Below are positions 50,452 to 59,680 of a stretch of DNA of 64,000 nt, piece by piece (the stretch's first letter is position 1; every line of letters starts with the position of its first letter). The position numbers and the translations under genes were made by a program. The notes beneath the pieces were generated by a model. It was given only the letters and a program-made list of their open reading frames with translations, was not told the origin of the DNA and did no database searches. This stretch comes from Pelomonas lactea. GTDB lineage: Bacteria; Pseudomonadota; Gammaproteobacteria; Burkholderiales; Burkholderiaceae_C. The stretch lies in contig NZ_JBIGHX010000004.1 of the NCBI RefSeq assembly GCF_043555885.1, forward strand, positions 124,001-188,000, in the 5' to 3' direction.

Positions 50452-52002
50452 TCAGGCGGTGGCCGGCACGGTGCCTTGGCGCGGCTCGTCATCGTCGGCG
50501 CCGACGCCGGCCTGGCGGCGGCGCTGCGCAAGTTCATCGGCCATCTGGAGCGTGGTCTGCTTGTTGAGCTTGTTGGCCAGCAGGCACAGCGTGCAGGCGG
50601 CGAAGCAGGCGCCGACGCCGAAGCTCGACATCACGCGGTAGCCCTCGATGGCGCCGGCGGCCGAGGGGTGCTGCGTGTCGTAGCCGAAGAAGCCGGCCAG
50701 GCACCACAGGAACACCGCCGAGCCGAGCGCCAGGCCCGACTTCAGCGAGAACCCGATGGTGGCGAACACCATGCCGGTGAAGCGCCGGCCGGTCTGCCAT
50801 TCGGAGTAGTCGGCCGCGTCGGCGTACATGGCCCACATGACGGCGATGGTCGGCGCGTAGAACACGGCGCCAAGGATGTGCAGGCCCAGCATGAGCCAGA
50901 CCGCGTCGGGCGGCAGCAGGTAGAGCGCACAGGCGGCCAGCGTCGACAGCGCGAAGCCGGCGGTCGCGACGGCGCGCTTGCCGTACTTCGCCGACAGGCC
51001 GGCGGACAGCATGATGACGACCAGCGTCGTGCCGAAGCCGGCCATGTTGATGATGCTGTTGAACACGTCCGCCACGTTGGACTGGGCCAGGCTGTCGCGC
51101 GTGCCGTGCACGATGTAGCCCAGCGTGTCGGCCAGGCTGCCGGTGCCGTTGGGGTCGGGCGTCGTCAGGCCGAAGGCGGCCACGAAGTCGAACATCGCGG
51201 CCTTGTCGACGTAGTGGTGGTAGTAGTTGAAGTGGGCGCCGCCCCGCAGCGTGAGCATGCCGAAGTTGAAGACGGTGTAGGCCACCAGCGCGATCCACGG
51301 GCCGTTCTTCAGCAGGTCGGCGAAGTCCTCGCGCGGCGAGGACTGCGTCTCGACGATGGGCTTGATGCGCTCCTTGGTCGTGACGAAGGTGATGAGGAAC
51401 AGCACCAGGCACAGCGCGGCCCAGATCGTCATCGTGACCTGCCAGCCGTGGGCGCGGTCATGGCCTTGCGCGAACTTGGCCACCAGCGGCAGCGTGAAGC
51501 CGCCGACGATGAACTGCGCCACGTTGACCGACACGAAGCGGTAGGAGTTGAGCTTGGTGCGCTCGTTGAGGTCGCCCGTCATCACGCCGCCCAGCGCCGA
51601 GTAGGGCATGTTGTTCATCGAGTACAGCGTCATCAGCAGCGTGTTGGTGATGCCGGCATACGCGATGACCATGCCCGTGCTCCAGCCCCAACTGGGGTCG
51701 GGCGTCGTGTATGCGGCGATCATGACGACGCACCAGGGAATGGTCGTCCACAGCACCCAGGGGCGGAACTTGCCCCAGCGGGTGTTCGTGCGGTCGGCCA
51801 GCACGCCCATGACGGGGTCGAAGATGGCGTCCCACAGCCGCGGCCACAGCAGGATGGCCGCGGCCGTGTTGGCCGACAGGCCGAACACGTCCGTGTAGAA
51901 GTTCAGCTGGAACAGCACCATCGTCATGAAGACGAAGTTGGCCGCGGCATCGCCGCAGCTGTATCCGGCCTTCTCGATGAAGGACAAGGGCTGGCTTTTC
52001 AT
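50452..52002 (-). CDS. GPH-family (glycoside-pentoside-hexuronide) cation symporter, probable xyloside importer
   Basis: 516 residues with about 12 membrane helices. It has the family's N-terminal signatures (KAGYSCGDAAANFVF, LWDAIFDPVMGVLADRT, GKFRPWVLW) and resembles xyloside/glucuronide symporters such as XynP, YicJ and UidB. The inner-membrane carrier would bring xylobiose, xylo-oligosaccharides or aldouronates into the cytoplasm with sodium or protons. AGAGGAGA six bases before the ATG at 52002 supports this start. It lies between the cytoplasmic GH43 beta-xylosidase and xylA, as expected for uptake followed by hydrolysis and isomerisation. Confidence 0.88.
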   Translation of the reverse strand: MKSQPLSFIEKAGYSCGDAAANFVFMTMVLFQLNFYTDVFGLSANTAAAILLWPRLWDAIFDPVMGVLADRTNTRWGKFRPWVLWTTIPWCVVMIAAYTTPDPSWGWSTGMVIAYAGITNTLLMTLYSMNNMPYSALGGVMTGDLNERTKLNSYRFVSVNVAQFIVGGFTLPLVAKFAQGHDRAHGWQVTMTIWAALCLVLFLITFVTTKERIKPIVETQSSPREDFADLLKNGPWIALVAYTVFNFGMLTLRGGAHFNYYHHYVDKAAMFDFVAAFGLTTPDPNGTGSLADTLGYIVHGTRDSLAQSNVADVFNSIINMAGFGTTLVVIMLSAGLSAKYGKRAVATAGFALSTLAACALYLLPPDAVWLMLGLHILGAVFYAPTIAVMWAMYADAADYSEWQTGRRFTGMVFATIGFSLKSGLALGSAVFLWCLAGFFGYDTQHPSAAGAIEGYRVMSSFGVGACFAACTLCLLANKLNKQTTLQMADELAQRRRQAGVGADDDEPRQGTVPATA

Positions 52003-52055
52003 GTGTCTCCTCTGGTTTTTCTGAGGTGGTCGCCCTTTGAAGGGTCTGTCCGGAA

Positions 52056-53723
52056 TCAGGCCTTGGCTTCGTAGCTGAGGTAGTCGAAGTCTGCCGTCGT
52101 GCGCGTGCCGGCCAGGTCCTGGCAGGCGATGCCGACGAAGTTGCCGGTGAAGCCGAAGTTGTTGGCGAAGCCGTTGAGGAAGCGGGTCGCGAACTCGTCG
52201 CTCAGCATGGCCGTGTCCAGCGCCGGGCCAAGGGGCTGCCACGCGGCGCTGCCCTGGCGGAACGAGAACTGGTAGGTGTCGTGGCTGAACTCGACGGCCA
52301 GGTCCACCGGGCCATCGGCCAGCGGCACGGGCGCGGCGGGGCCGTTGATGGCGCCGTCGCGGTTGACGGTCAGGTAGACGACGCGGGCGTTGCTGTCCGG
52401 GTCGCGCGTGACGTGCAGGTAGGCGTGGTTGCGCGTGTTGTAGTACGCCACGAGGCCGGCCATCTGGTGGAAGCTGCCGGGCTCGAAGTCCACGCGCGTC
52501 TCGATGCGGCAGTGGAAGTGCTGCTGGCGGCGCGCGACGAGGCTCTGGTCGAACAGGCTCATCAGCGACTCGCGGCCCGTCAGGCGCAGGTGGCCGGGGC
52601 GGGCGGTGAGGGAGGCCCAGCTCTCGTCGAACGGCTTGCGCAGCGAGTTCAGGTGGCCGTTGAACACCGGCGTGTCGAAGTCGTCGCGGGCCGGCTCGGC
52701 CGGGAAGGGGTGGGCGGGCAGGTTGGGCCCCTCGACGTGCAGGCTGGGTTGCTGGCCGTTGCCGCCGACGACCTCGGGCCAGTCGTCATCGCGCCACTGG
52801 ATGCGCTGCAGCGCCGTCTCGCGGCCCAGCGGGCAGTGCAGGCCGGCGTAGCCGTCCTCGGGTTGGTTGTTGGCGGCGTTGGGGCCGGTCCACTCCAGCG
52901 GGCGGCCGCACAGGTGGGCCATGAACCATTCGCCGTTGGCGGTCTCGACGAGGCTGGCGTGGCCGCTGCGCTGCAGGCCGTCGGTCTTCTTCTGCCAGGC
53001 GGTCAGCAGCGGGTTGCCGGGCAGCGTCTCGTAGGGGCCGTCCAGCTGGCGCGAGCGGGCCAGCGTCACCGCGTGCTCGTAGAAGGTGCCGCCCTCGGCC
53101 GTCAGCAGGTAGTACCAGCCGTTGCGCTTGTAGATGTGCGGGCCTTCGACGACGCCCAGGTCGGTGCCGGCGTAGATGTTCTTGATCGGGCCGACGAGCT
53201 TCTTCGCGTCGTGGTCGTACTCCTGCAGCAGGATGCCGTTGAAGTGGTTCTTGCCCGGCCAGTGTGTCCACTGCTGGTTGACCAGCCAGTGGCGGACGGC
53301 ACCGTTTTCATCCACGTCGTGGAACAGGCTGGGGTCGAAGCCCGAGCTGTTCAGGTAGATGGGTTCGCTCCACGGGCCGTCGATGCTGGGCGCCGTGATG
53401 AGGTAGTTGTGCGTGTCCTTGAACGCGCCGATGGTGGAGCGCACGTCGGTGTAGATCAGCCAGAACTGGCCGCCCGAGTACGTCAGGCAGGGCGCCCAGA
53501 CGCCGGCGGAGTCGGGGTGGCCGGTCAGGTCCAGCTGGCTGGTGCGCGTGCAGGCATAGCTGTGGTGGCGCCAGTGGACGAGGTCCTTGGAGTGATGGAT
53601 GCGCACGCCCGGCCACCACTCGAACGTGGAGGTGGCGATGTAGTAGTCATCGCCGTCCGTGCCCGGCACGCGGCAGATGGAGGGGTCGGCATGGAAGCCC
53701 GGCAGGATGGGGTTGGTGATCAT
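52056..53723 (-). CDS. xynB: GH43 beta-1,4-xylosidase
   Basis: 555 residues, no signal peptide, so cytoplasmic. It releases xylose from the non-reducing end of xylo-oligosaccharides, possibly with arabinofuranosidase activity. The five-bladed propeller carries D13 (PGFHADPSICR, base), D130 (GFDPSLFHD) and E193 (GVVEGPHIYK, acid). These positions are close to those of the Selenomonas xylosidase. Residues about 325-555 are the C-terminal beta-sandwich typical of this subfamily, ending FDYLSYEAKA. The ATG at 53723 lies two bases after the transporter stop; the frame is open further upstream but overlaps that gene. Confidence 0.94.
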   Translation of the reverse strand: MITNPILPGFHADPSICRVPGTDGDDYYIATSTFEWWPGVRIHHSKDLVHWRHHSYACTRTSQLDLTGHPDSAGVWAPCLTYSGGQFWLIYTDVRSTIGAFKDTHNYLITAPSIDGPWSEPIYLNSSGFDPSLFHDVDENGAVRHWLVNQQWTHWPGKNHFNGILLQEYDHDAKKLVGPIKNIYAGTDLGVVEGPHIYKRNGWYYLLTAEGGTFYEHAVTLARSRQLDGPYETLPGNPLLTAWQKKTDGLQRSGHASLVETANGEWFMAHLCGRPLEWTGPNAANNQPEDGYAGLHCPLGRETALQRIQWRDDDWPEVVGGNGQQPSLHVEGPNLPAHPFPAEPARDDFDTPVFNGHLNSLRKPFDESWASLTARPGHLRLTGRESLMSLFDQSLVARRQQHFHCRIETRVDFEPGSFHQMAGLVAYYNTRNHAYLHVTRDPDSNARVVYLTVNRDGAINGPAAPVPLADGPVDLAVEFSHDTYQFSFRQGSAAWQPLGPALDTAMLSDEFATRFLNGFANNFGFTGNFVGIACQDLAGTRTTADFDYLSYEAKA

Positions 53724-53725
53724 CT

Positions 53726-55258
53726 TCAGGAGGTCAGAGGAAGCAGGGCTGCCGGCGGGCGGTGCGGCCGGCCGGCGTGGAGGAGCAGGGCACCGATGAC
53801 GACGAGGCCACCGGCAGCGGTCAGCGCCTGGGCGGCGCCGGAGAACTTGGCCGCGGCGACGCAGGCGTCCCAGTGCGACGTGATGAGCCACACCAGCGCC
53901 GCGCCCGCCAGCGCGACGAGGCTGCCGGCCGTCAGCAGCGGGCGGTGGGCGCGCGACAGGTCCATGCCGGCGTCCACATCCACGCGCTCGAAGCGGCCGC
54001 GGAACCACAGCCAGAAAAGGCCCAAGCTCGTCAGGTGCATGACGCCGGCGTAGACGAAGGCCCATTGCTGCGTGCCGGTCCACTGCACGGTCAGCGCCGT
54101 CAGCAGCGCGATGAACATGCCGCCGATGCCGCCCGCCGTGGCGCCCAGGCCGATGACGGCGCCGGAGACCTTGGTGGGGAACAGGTCCGTCGCGGACGTC
54201 AGCAGGTTGGCCGACCACGCCTGGTGGCAGGCCGTGGCCAGCGCGATCAGCGCCACGCAGGCGGCAAAGCTGTCGGCCCAGTAGGCCGCGATGCTGCCCG
54301 GCATGCAGGCGGCGAAGACGCCCATCGTCACCATGCGGGCCTTGTCCACCGGCCAGCCGCGTTTGTTCAGGTGGCCCGACAGCCAGCCGCCGAAGATGGA
54401 GCCCACGCTGGAGCCCAGGTAGATGAGGGCCACGAGGCCGGCGCTCTTCAGCGGGTTCTGGCCGCGCTCGCGCTCGAGGTATGACGGCAGCCAGAACAGG
54501 AAGAACCACCAGACCGGGTCGGTCAGCATCTTGGCCAGCAGGAAGGGCCAGATCTCGCGGTAGCGCAGCAGCGCCGTCCACGGCAGGCGCACGGCCTCGG
54601 TGGCGGGCGGCTGGCCGGCGCGGATGTGGGCGAGTTCCGCGGCCGACACCCGGGCATGCTGCTCCGGCGCATGGAAGCCACGCTGCCAGAACACCAGCCA
54701 CGCCAACCCCGCCGCGCCGATGGCAACGAACGCCGACTGCCAGCCGAAGTTCAGTGCCAGCCACACGGTGACGGGCGACGCGATGATGCCCAAAGCGGTG
54801 CCCGAGTTGAACAGGCCCGTCGCCAGCGCGCGCTCCTGCTGCGGGAACCACATTGCCACGGCCTTGATGGCCGCGGGGAAGTGCGCCGCCTCGGCCATGC
54901 CCAGCAGGAAACGCACGACCACCAGGCCCAGCACCGTGGCCACCAGCCCGTGCGCGGCCGATGCCAGCGACCACAGGATCAGCGCCACCGCCAGGCTGCG
55001 CTTGACGCCGAAGCGGTCGATGGCCGAACCGATCAGCGGCGGGAAGGCGGCGTAGGCCGCGGTGAACGCGAAGGTGATCCAGCCGTAGTCGGCATCGGTC
55101 AGCGCCAGGCCGCCGGCTTCCAGCGGCTGCTGCAGGCTGGTCTTCAGCACCGACAGCGCATTGCGGTCGATGTAGTTGATCGTCGTCGCCGCGAACAGCA
55201 GCCCGCAGATCCACCAGCGCTGGCGGCCCACGGCCGCGTCGGCACCCGCTGCCATCAC
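53726..55258 (-). CDS. MFS transporter, ExuT-like hexuronate carrier (anion:cation symporter family)
   Basis: 510 residues with about 12 membrane helices plus an extra C-terminal pair. INYIDRNALSVL in helix 1, GSAIDRFGVKRS between helices 2 and 3, and RFLLGMAEAAHFPAAIKAVAMWFP are typical of hexuronate, glucarate and galactonate carriers. In this locus the likely substrate is glucuronate or 4-O-methylglucuronate released by GH67 and GH115. First gene of the seven-gene minus-strand operon. ATG at 55258, or the next codon at 55255. A LacI-type operator lies about 20 bases upstream of the start. Confidence 0.85.
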   Translation of the reverse strand: MMAAGADAAVGRQRWWICGLLFAATTINYIDRNALSVLKTSLQQPLEAGGLALTDADYGWITFAFTAAYAAFPPLIGSAIDRFGVKRSLAVALILWSLASAAHGLVATVLGLVVVRFLLGMAEAAHFPAAIKAVAMWFPQQERALATGLFNSGTALGIIASPVTVWLALNFGWQSAFVAIGAAGLAWLVFWQRGFHAPEQHARVSAAELAHIRAGQPPATEAVRLPWTALLRYREIWPFLLAKMLTDPVWWFFLFWLPSYLERERGQNPLKSAGLVALIYLGSSVGSIFGGWLSGHLNKRGWPVDKARMVTMGVFAACMPGSIAAYWADSFAACVALIALATACHQAWSANLLTSATDLFPTKVSGAVIGLGATAGGIGGMFIALLTALTVQWTGTQQWAFVYAGVMHLTSLGLFWLWFRGRFERVDVDAGMDLSRAHRPLLTAGSLVALAGAALVWLITSHWDACVAAAKFSGAAQALTAAGGLVVIGALLLHAGRPHRPPAALLPLTS

Positions 55259-55277
55259 GCCGCCCGCCCGGTGGGTT

Positions 55278-55291
55278 TGGTAGCGCTAGCG
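55278..55291. promoter_or_regulatory. LacI-type operator-like palindrome near the ExuT-like gene
   Basis: TGGTAGCGCTAGCG contains the perfect palindrome TAGCGCTA and agrees at 12 of 14 positions with TGGTAGCGCTACCA. It sits about 20 bases before the ExuT-like start codon, a position suited to blocking transcription. Confidence 0.6.
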
Positions 55292-55417
55292 ATGTCCCGG
55301 GTAAACCCCTGTCGCTGGGGCGACATCGGGGCTGGTCGGGAAGCGGATGGTTTCAAGACGTTGTCTCCGTGGGAAAGACCGCAGCACTGCGTGTTTGTGG
55401 CGGCTTGCGGGTTGCAA

Positions 55418-55431
55418 ATGTAGCGCTACCA
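55418..55431. promoter_or_regulatory. LacI-type operator-like palindrome upstream of GH67
   Basis: ATGTAGCGCTACCA has the perfect ten-base palindrome GTAGCGCTAC, extended outward as AAAT on the left and CATTT on the right. It lies 60 bases before the GH67 start. Together with the site at 55278 it brackets the divergent promoters, which would allow joint control or looping. Confidence 0.65.
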
Positions 55432-55491
55432 TTTGCTTTCACGCAAGCCGGGATTTCGCGCAAACCAGCACGGCACGCCCTTGGAGACAGG

Positions 55492-57627
55492 ATGACGACG
55501 ATTTTTCGAACGCTGGGCCTGGCCCTGCTGATGGCCCTGCTGCCCGGCTGGGCGGCGGCCGAGGATGGCTACGAGCTGTGGCTGCGCTACCGGCCGCTGG
55601 GCGGCGCCGCGCAGGCGCAGCTGCAGGCCGGCGCGCGCAGCCTGGTGCTGGCCACGCCGGCCACGCCCACGGTGGATGCCGCCGTGGCCGAACTGCGCCG
55701 CGGCGTGGCGGGGTTGGCGGGGCGGGCGCCGGCGCTGTCGCCACGCGCCGTGCCGGGCGCGCTGGTGCTGGCGACGCGCGCGCAGGCGCCGGCCGGCCTG
55801 GACGTGCCGTGGGACGAGCTGGGTGACGAAGGCTACGCGCTGCGCCGCCAGACGCTGCAGGGCGCCGACGTGACCGTCATCGCCGCCAACACCGACCGCG
55901 GCCTGCTGTACGGCGCCTTCGCGTGGCTGCGCGCGGCGCAGACCGGTGCCGACATGCGCCGGCTGGACCAGCGCGCCGCGCCCAAGGTGGGCCTGCGGCT
56001 GCTGAACCACTGGGACAACCTGGACCGCCATGTCGAGCGTGGCTATGCCGGCGCATCGCTGTGGGACTGGTGGAAGCTGCCCGACATCCTGGACCCGCGC
56101 TACGTGGACTACGCCCGCGCGAATGCGTCGCTGGGCATCAACGGCACGGTGCTGAACAACGTCAATGCCAAGGCCGATTCGCTGACGGCGCCCTACCTCG
56201 CGAAGGCGGCGGCGCTGGCCGGCGTCTTCAGGCCCTACGGCATCAAGGTCTACCTGTCGGCGCGCTTCTCGGCGCCGGTGGAGCTGGGCGGGCTGAAGAC
56301 GGCCGACCCGCTGGACCCGGCCGTGCGCGCCTGGTGGCGGGCCAAGGCCGACGAGATCTACCGCGCCATTCCCGACTTCGGCGGCTTCCTCGTCAAGGCC
56401 AACTCCGAGGGCCAGCCCGGCCCGCAGGACTACGGCCGCAACCACGCCGACGGCGCCAACATGCTGGCCGAAGCGCTCCAGCCCCACGGCGGCGTCGTGC
56501 TGTGGCGCGCCTTCGTCTACTCGCCCGACGCCACCGACCGCGCCGCCCAGGCCTACGCCGAGTTCCAGCCGCTGGACGGCAGGTTCGCGCCCAACGTCAT
56601 CGTGCAGGTGAAGAACGGCGCCATCGACTTCCAGCCGCGCGAGCCCTTCCATCCGCTGTTCGGCGCCATGCCGAAGACGCCGCTGGCGCTGGAGCTGCAG
56701 ATCACGAAGGAGTACCTGGGCTTCTCGACGCACCTCGTGTACCTGGGCTCGTTGTTCGAGGAGGTGCTGAAGGCCGACACCGGCCACGGCGGCACGGTGG
56801 CCCGCGTCGTCGACGGCCGCCTGAACCAGCACCCGCTGACGGCCATCGCCGGTGTGGCCAACATCGGCACGGACCGCAACTGGAGCGGTTCGCAGTTCGA
56901 CCAGGCCAACTGGTACGCCTTCGGCCGCCTGGCCTGGGACCCGGATGCGAGCGCCGCCCAGGTGGCGCGCGACTGGGTGGCGCAGACCTTCACGCGCCGC
57001 GCTGCCGCGCGGGACGCCATCGTCGAGCTGATGCTGGCCTCGCGCGAGGCCGTCGTCGACTACATGACGCCACTGGGCCTGCACCACCTGATGGACACCG
57101 GGCACCACTACGGCCCCGGCCCCTGGGTCAACAACCTGGAGCGCGCCGACTGGAACCCGACCTACTTCCACAAGGCCGGCCGCGACGGCATCGGCTTCGA
57201 CCGCACGGCCACCGGCAGCAACGCCGTGGCCCAGTACGCGCCCGCCATTGCCCGCCAGTGGGCCGACCCGCGCACCACGCCGCCCGAGCTGCTGCTGTGG
57301 TTCCACCACCTGCCGTGGGGCCACGCCATGCCGTCGGGCCGCACGCTGTGGGCCGAGCTGATCTGGCGCTATGGCCGCGGCGTCGCGACGGTGGACGACA
57401 TGGGCCGGCGCTGGGCCGCGCTGAAGGCCGACATCGACCCGCAGCGCCATGCCGAGGTCACCACCTACCTGGCCGTGCAGGCCCGCGAGGCGCGCTGGTG
57501 GCGCGATGCTTGCATCGCCTATTTCCAGTCCGTGTCGGGCCTGCCGCTGCCGGCCGGCGTGGCGCCGCCGGCGCAGGACCTGGCGGCCTACAAAGCCTTG
57601 CGCTTCGGTTTCGCGCCCGGGCGTTGA
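55492..57627 (+). CDS. aguA: GH67 alpha-glucuronidase, exported
   Basis: 711 residues. It removes 4-O-methylglucuronate from the non-reducing terminal xylose of aldouronic acids. A signal peptide (MTTIFRTLGLALLMALLPGW, then AAAED) points to the periplasm, unlike many intracellular GH67 enzymes. Catalytic residues are E306 (KANSEGQPGP), D379 (GAIDFQPREP) and E407 (QITKEYLGF). Their spacing (73 and 28) equals that of the Cellvibrio enzyme (E292, D365, E393). Motifs GRNHADGAN and HHYGPGPW are also present. GGAG precedes the ATG at 55492 by seven bases. It is divergent from the xylose operon and upstream of the LacI, Udh, lactonase and mutarotase genes. Confidence 0.95.
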   Translation: MTTIFRTLGLALLMALLPGWAAAEDGYELWLRYRPLGGAAQAQLQAGARSLVLATPATPTVDAAVAELRRGVAGLAGRAPALSPRAVPGALVLATRAQAPAGLDVPWDELGDEGYALRRQTLQGADVTVIAANTDRGLLYGAFAWLRAAQTGADMRRLDQRAAPKVGLRLLNHWDNLDRHVERGYAGASLWDWWKLPDILDPRYVDYARANASLGINGTVLNNVNAKADSLTAPYLAKAAALAGVFRPYGIKVYLSARFSAPVELGGLKTADPLDPAVRAWWRAKADEIYRAIPDFGGFLVKANSEGQPGPQDYGRNHADGANMLAEALQPHGGVVLWRAFVYSPDATDRAAQAYAEFQPLDGRFAPNVIVQVKNGAIDFQPREPFHPLFGAMPKTPLALELQITKEYLGFSTHLVYLGSLFEEVLKADTGHGGTVARVVDGRLNQHPLTAIAGVANIGTDRNWSGSQFDQANWYAFGRLAWDPDASAAQVARDWVAQTFTRRAAARDAIVELMLASREAVVDYMTPLGLHHLMDTGHHYGPGPWVNNLERADWNPTYFHKAGRDGIGFDRTATGSNAVAQYAPAIARQWADPRTTPPELLLWFHHLPWGHAMPSGRTLWAELIWRYGRGVATVDDMGRRWAALKADIDPQRHAEVTTYLAVQAREARWWRDACIAYFQSVSGLPLPAGVAPPAQDLAAYKALRFGFAPGR

Positions 57628-57718
57628 GCAGCGCCACCATGGGCATGGTAGAGAATCACGGCCCCAGCCGCGCACTGCTCGCGCGGCGGCCAAGAACAAC
57701 GACGAGTCGAGGTGCAGA

Positions 57719-58807
57719 TTGAAGCCAAACGCACGCCAGGGGCGCAGCACCAAGGTGGCGACCATCGCCGATGTGGCCAGCCTCGCCGGCGTGTCGCCCA
57801 TGACCGTGTCGCGCGTCGTGAACGGGGAGCTGAACGTGCGCCCCGGCACGCGCGAGAAGGTGCAGGCGGCCATCGCGCAGCTGAACTACGTGCCCAACCA
57901 GGCGGCCCGCCGCCTCGCCGGCTCGGAGCCCATCCGCATCGGCATGCTCTACATCGACCCGACGGCCGGCTACCTCAACGAGTTCCTCATCGGCCTGCTG
58001 AACAAGGCCAGCCTGCGCCATGTGCAGCTCATCGTGCAGCGCTGCGACGCCGCGCGTGACGGCGAGGAGGCGCCGGTGGCCGAGATGATCGCCAACGGCA
58101 TCGACGGCCTCATCCTGCCGCCGCCGTTCTGCGACTCGCAGCCGCTGCTCAAGCTGGTGGCCGAGACCGACACGCCGGCCGTCGTCGTCTCCGCCGGCCA
58201 GCCGCCCGCGGACGTCTGCGCCGTCGGCATCGACGACTACCAGGCCGCCTACGAGATGACGCGCCACCTGCTGAACCTGGGCCACCACCGCCTGGGCTTC
58301 ATCATCGGCGACCCCTACCAGAGCAGCAGCTCGCGCCGCCTCGCGGGCTTCCACGCGGCGATGCGCGACGCCGGCCTCAACATCGAGGAGGAAGAGGTCG
58401 TCGCGCAGGGCATGTTCACCTACCGCTCCGGGCTGGACGCGGCCGAGGGGCTGCTGTCCCAGGAGCGCCGCCCGACGGCCATCTTCGCCAGCAACGACGA
58501 CATGGCCGCCGCCACCGTCGCCATCGCCCACCGCCTGGGCCTGGACGTACCCAGCGACCTGACCGTCGTCGGCTTCGACGACGCCCCGCTGGCCACGACG
58601 ATCTGGCCCGAACTCACCACCGTGCGCCAGCCCATCATGGAGATGGCCGGCGCCGCGGTGGACCTGCTGGTGCGCCACATCAAGGCGCGCCGCTCCGGCG
58701 AGTCTCTGCCCTGCGAGCATGAGCTCATGGATTTCGAACTGGTCCGACGCCAGTCCGACGCCGCTCCCCGCCTGCGCCCACCGCTGCGCCTGGGCGCGGG
58801 CGGCTGA
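57719..58807 (+). CDS. LacI-family transcriptional regulator of the xylan/glucuronate locus
   Basis: 362 residues from a TTG start with GAGG seven bases upstream; the alternative is the GTG at 57755. The N-terminal helix-turn-helix is typical (TIADVASLAGVSPMTVSRVV), followed by the hinge NYVPNQAARRLAG. The rest is a periplasmic-binding-protein-like sensor domain with ASNDDMAAATVAIAHRLG, VVGFDDAPLATTIWPELTTV and a short C-terminal extension. It most likely represses the divergent operons through the three palindromes at 34.7 and 55.3-55.4 kb and is released by a xylan-derived sugar or uronate. The inducer is not predictable. Confidence 0.88.
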   Translation: MKPNARQGRSTKVATIADVASLAGVSPMTVSRVVNGELNVRPGTREKVQAAIAQLNYVPNQAARRLAGSEPIRIGMLYIDPTAGYLNEFLIGLLNKASLRHVQLIVQRCDAARDGEEAPVAEMIANGIDGLILPPPFCDSQPLLKLVAETDTPAVVVSAGQPPADVCAVGIDDYQAAYEMTRHLLNLGHHRLGFIIGDPYQSSSSRRLAGFHAAMRDAGLNIEEEEVVAQGMFTYRSGLDAAEGLLSQERRPTAIFASNDDMAAATVAIAHRLGLDVPSDLTVVGFDDAPLATTIWPELTTVRQPIMEMAGAAVDLLVRHIKARRSGESLPCEHELMDFELVRRQSDAAPRLRPPLRLGAGG

Positions 58808-58822
58808 CCTGCGACTTCACCG

Positions 58823-58840
58823 GGGCCCGACGCCGGGCCC
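58823..58840. terminator. GC-rich hairpin between lacI-type and udh genes
   Basis: GGGCCCG (58823-58829) pairs with CGGGCCC (58834-58840) across an ACGC loop in the 42-base gap. No T run follows. It may attenuate or stabilise the transcript between the regulator and the uronate genes. Confidence 0.3.
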
Positions 58841-58849
58841 GACACAGCC

Positions 58850-59680
58850 ATGGAACAACTGACCGGACTGCGCTTCAGGCGCCTTCTGCTGACCGGCGCT
58901 GCCGGCGCGCTGGGCCGCATGCTGCGCCCGCGCATGAAGCGCTACTGCGAGACGCTGCGCGTCTCCGACCTTGCGGCGATGGACCCGGCCGGCGACGGCG
59001 AGGAAGTCGTCGTCGCGCCGCTGGAGGACGAGGCGGCGATGTACGAGCTGCTGAAGGACGTGGACGCCGTGCTGCACTTCGGCGGCGTGTCCATCGAGAA
59101 GCCCTTCAGCACCGTGCTGCCGGCCAACATCGTCGGCGCGTACAACCTCTACGAAGCGGCGCGCCGGCGGGGAACGAAGCGCATCGTCTTCGCCAGTTCC
59201 AACCACGTGACCGGCTTCTACGGCCAGGACGAGACCATCAAAGCCAACGTCGTGCCGCGGCCCGACACCTTCTACGGCCTGTCCAAGGCCTTCGGCGAGA
59301 ACCTGGCGCAGTTCTACTACGACCGCCACGGGCTGGAGACCGTCACCATCCGCATCGGCTCCTGCCTGCCCGAGCCGGTGGACCGCCGCCAGCTGTCCAG
59401 CTGGCTCAGCCACGACGACATGGAGCGCCTGCTCGTCGCCGCGCTGACGGCGCCCATCGTCGGCCACAGCATCGTCTACGGCGCCAGCAACAACCGCACG
59501 ACGTGGTGGGACAACACGCAGGGCAAGCACGTCGGCTACCAGCCCCAGGACAGCTCCGAGCCCTGGCGCGCCGCCATCGAGGCGAAGCAGGGGCCGGTGG
59601 ACCCGACCCGGCCCGAGGTGAAGTACCAGGGCGGCGGCTTCGTCGTGCTGGGGCCGTTCCCGTTTGCGGGGCAGGCATGA
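58850..59680 (+). CDS. udh: Uronate dehydrogenase (NAD-dependent)
   Basis: 276 residues, a short-chain extended reductase. It oxidises D-glucuronate or galacturonate to the aldaro-lactone, the first step of oxidative uronate catabolism. Nucleotide-binding TGAAGALGR spans residues 15-23, and the catalytic Tyr/Lys pair is Y142/K146 in FYGLSK, after the SSNHVTGFYG segment. Family-typical SWLSHDDM and YGASNNRTTWWDN are present. No clear ribosome binding site is visible upstream. Its stop overlaps the next start as ATGA. Confidence 0.93.
   Translation: MEQLTGLRFRRLLLTGAAGALGRMLRPRMKRYCETLRVSDLAAMDPAGDGEEVVVAPLEDEAAMYELLKDVDAVLHFGGVSIEKPFSTVLPANIVGAYNLYEAARRRGTKRIVFASSNHVTGFYGQDETIKANVVPRPDTFYGLSKAFGENLAQFYYDRHGLETVTIRIGSCLPEPVDRRQLSSWLSHDDMERLLVAALTAPIVGHSIVYGASNNRTTWWDNTQGKHVGYQPQDSSEPWRAAIEAKQGPVDPTRPEVKYQGGGFVVLGPFPFAGQA

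Larger units (their letters stand above)
55259..55491. promoter_or_regulatory. Divergent promoter region between the xylose operon and GH67
   Basis: 233 bases with two operator-like palindromes (listed separately), one near each gene start. No other coding potential is seen. Both outward transcripts probably begin here; the sigma-70 boxes were not resolved. Confidence 0.65.

Noticed and set aside
53724..55214. Upstream extension of the GH43 frame
   Set aside because: It lies inside the ExuT-like transporter gene in another frame. The family's N-terminus (PGFHADPS at residues 8-15) fits a start at 53723.
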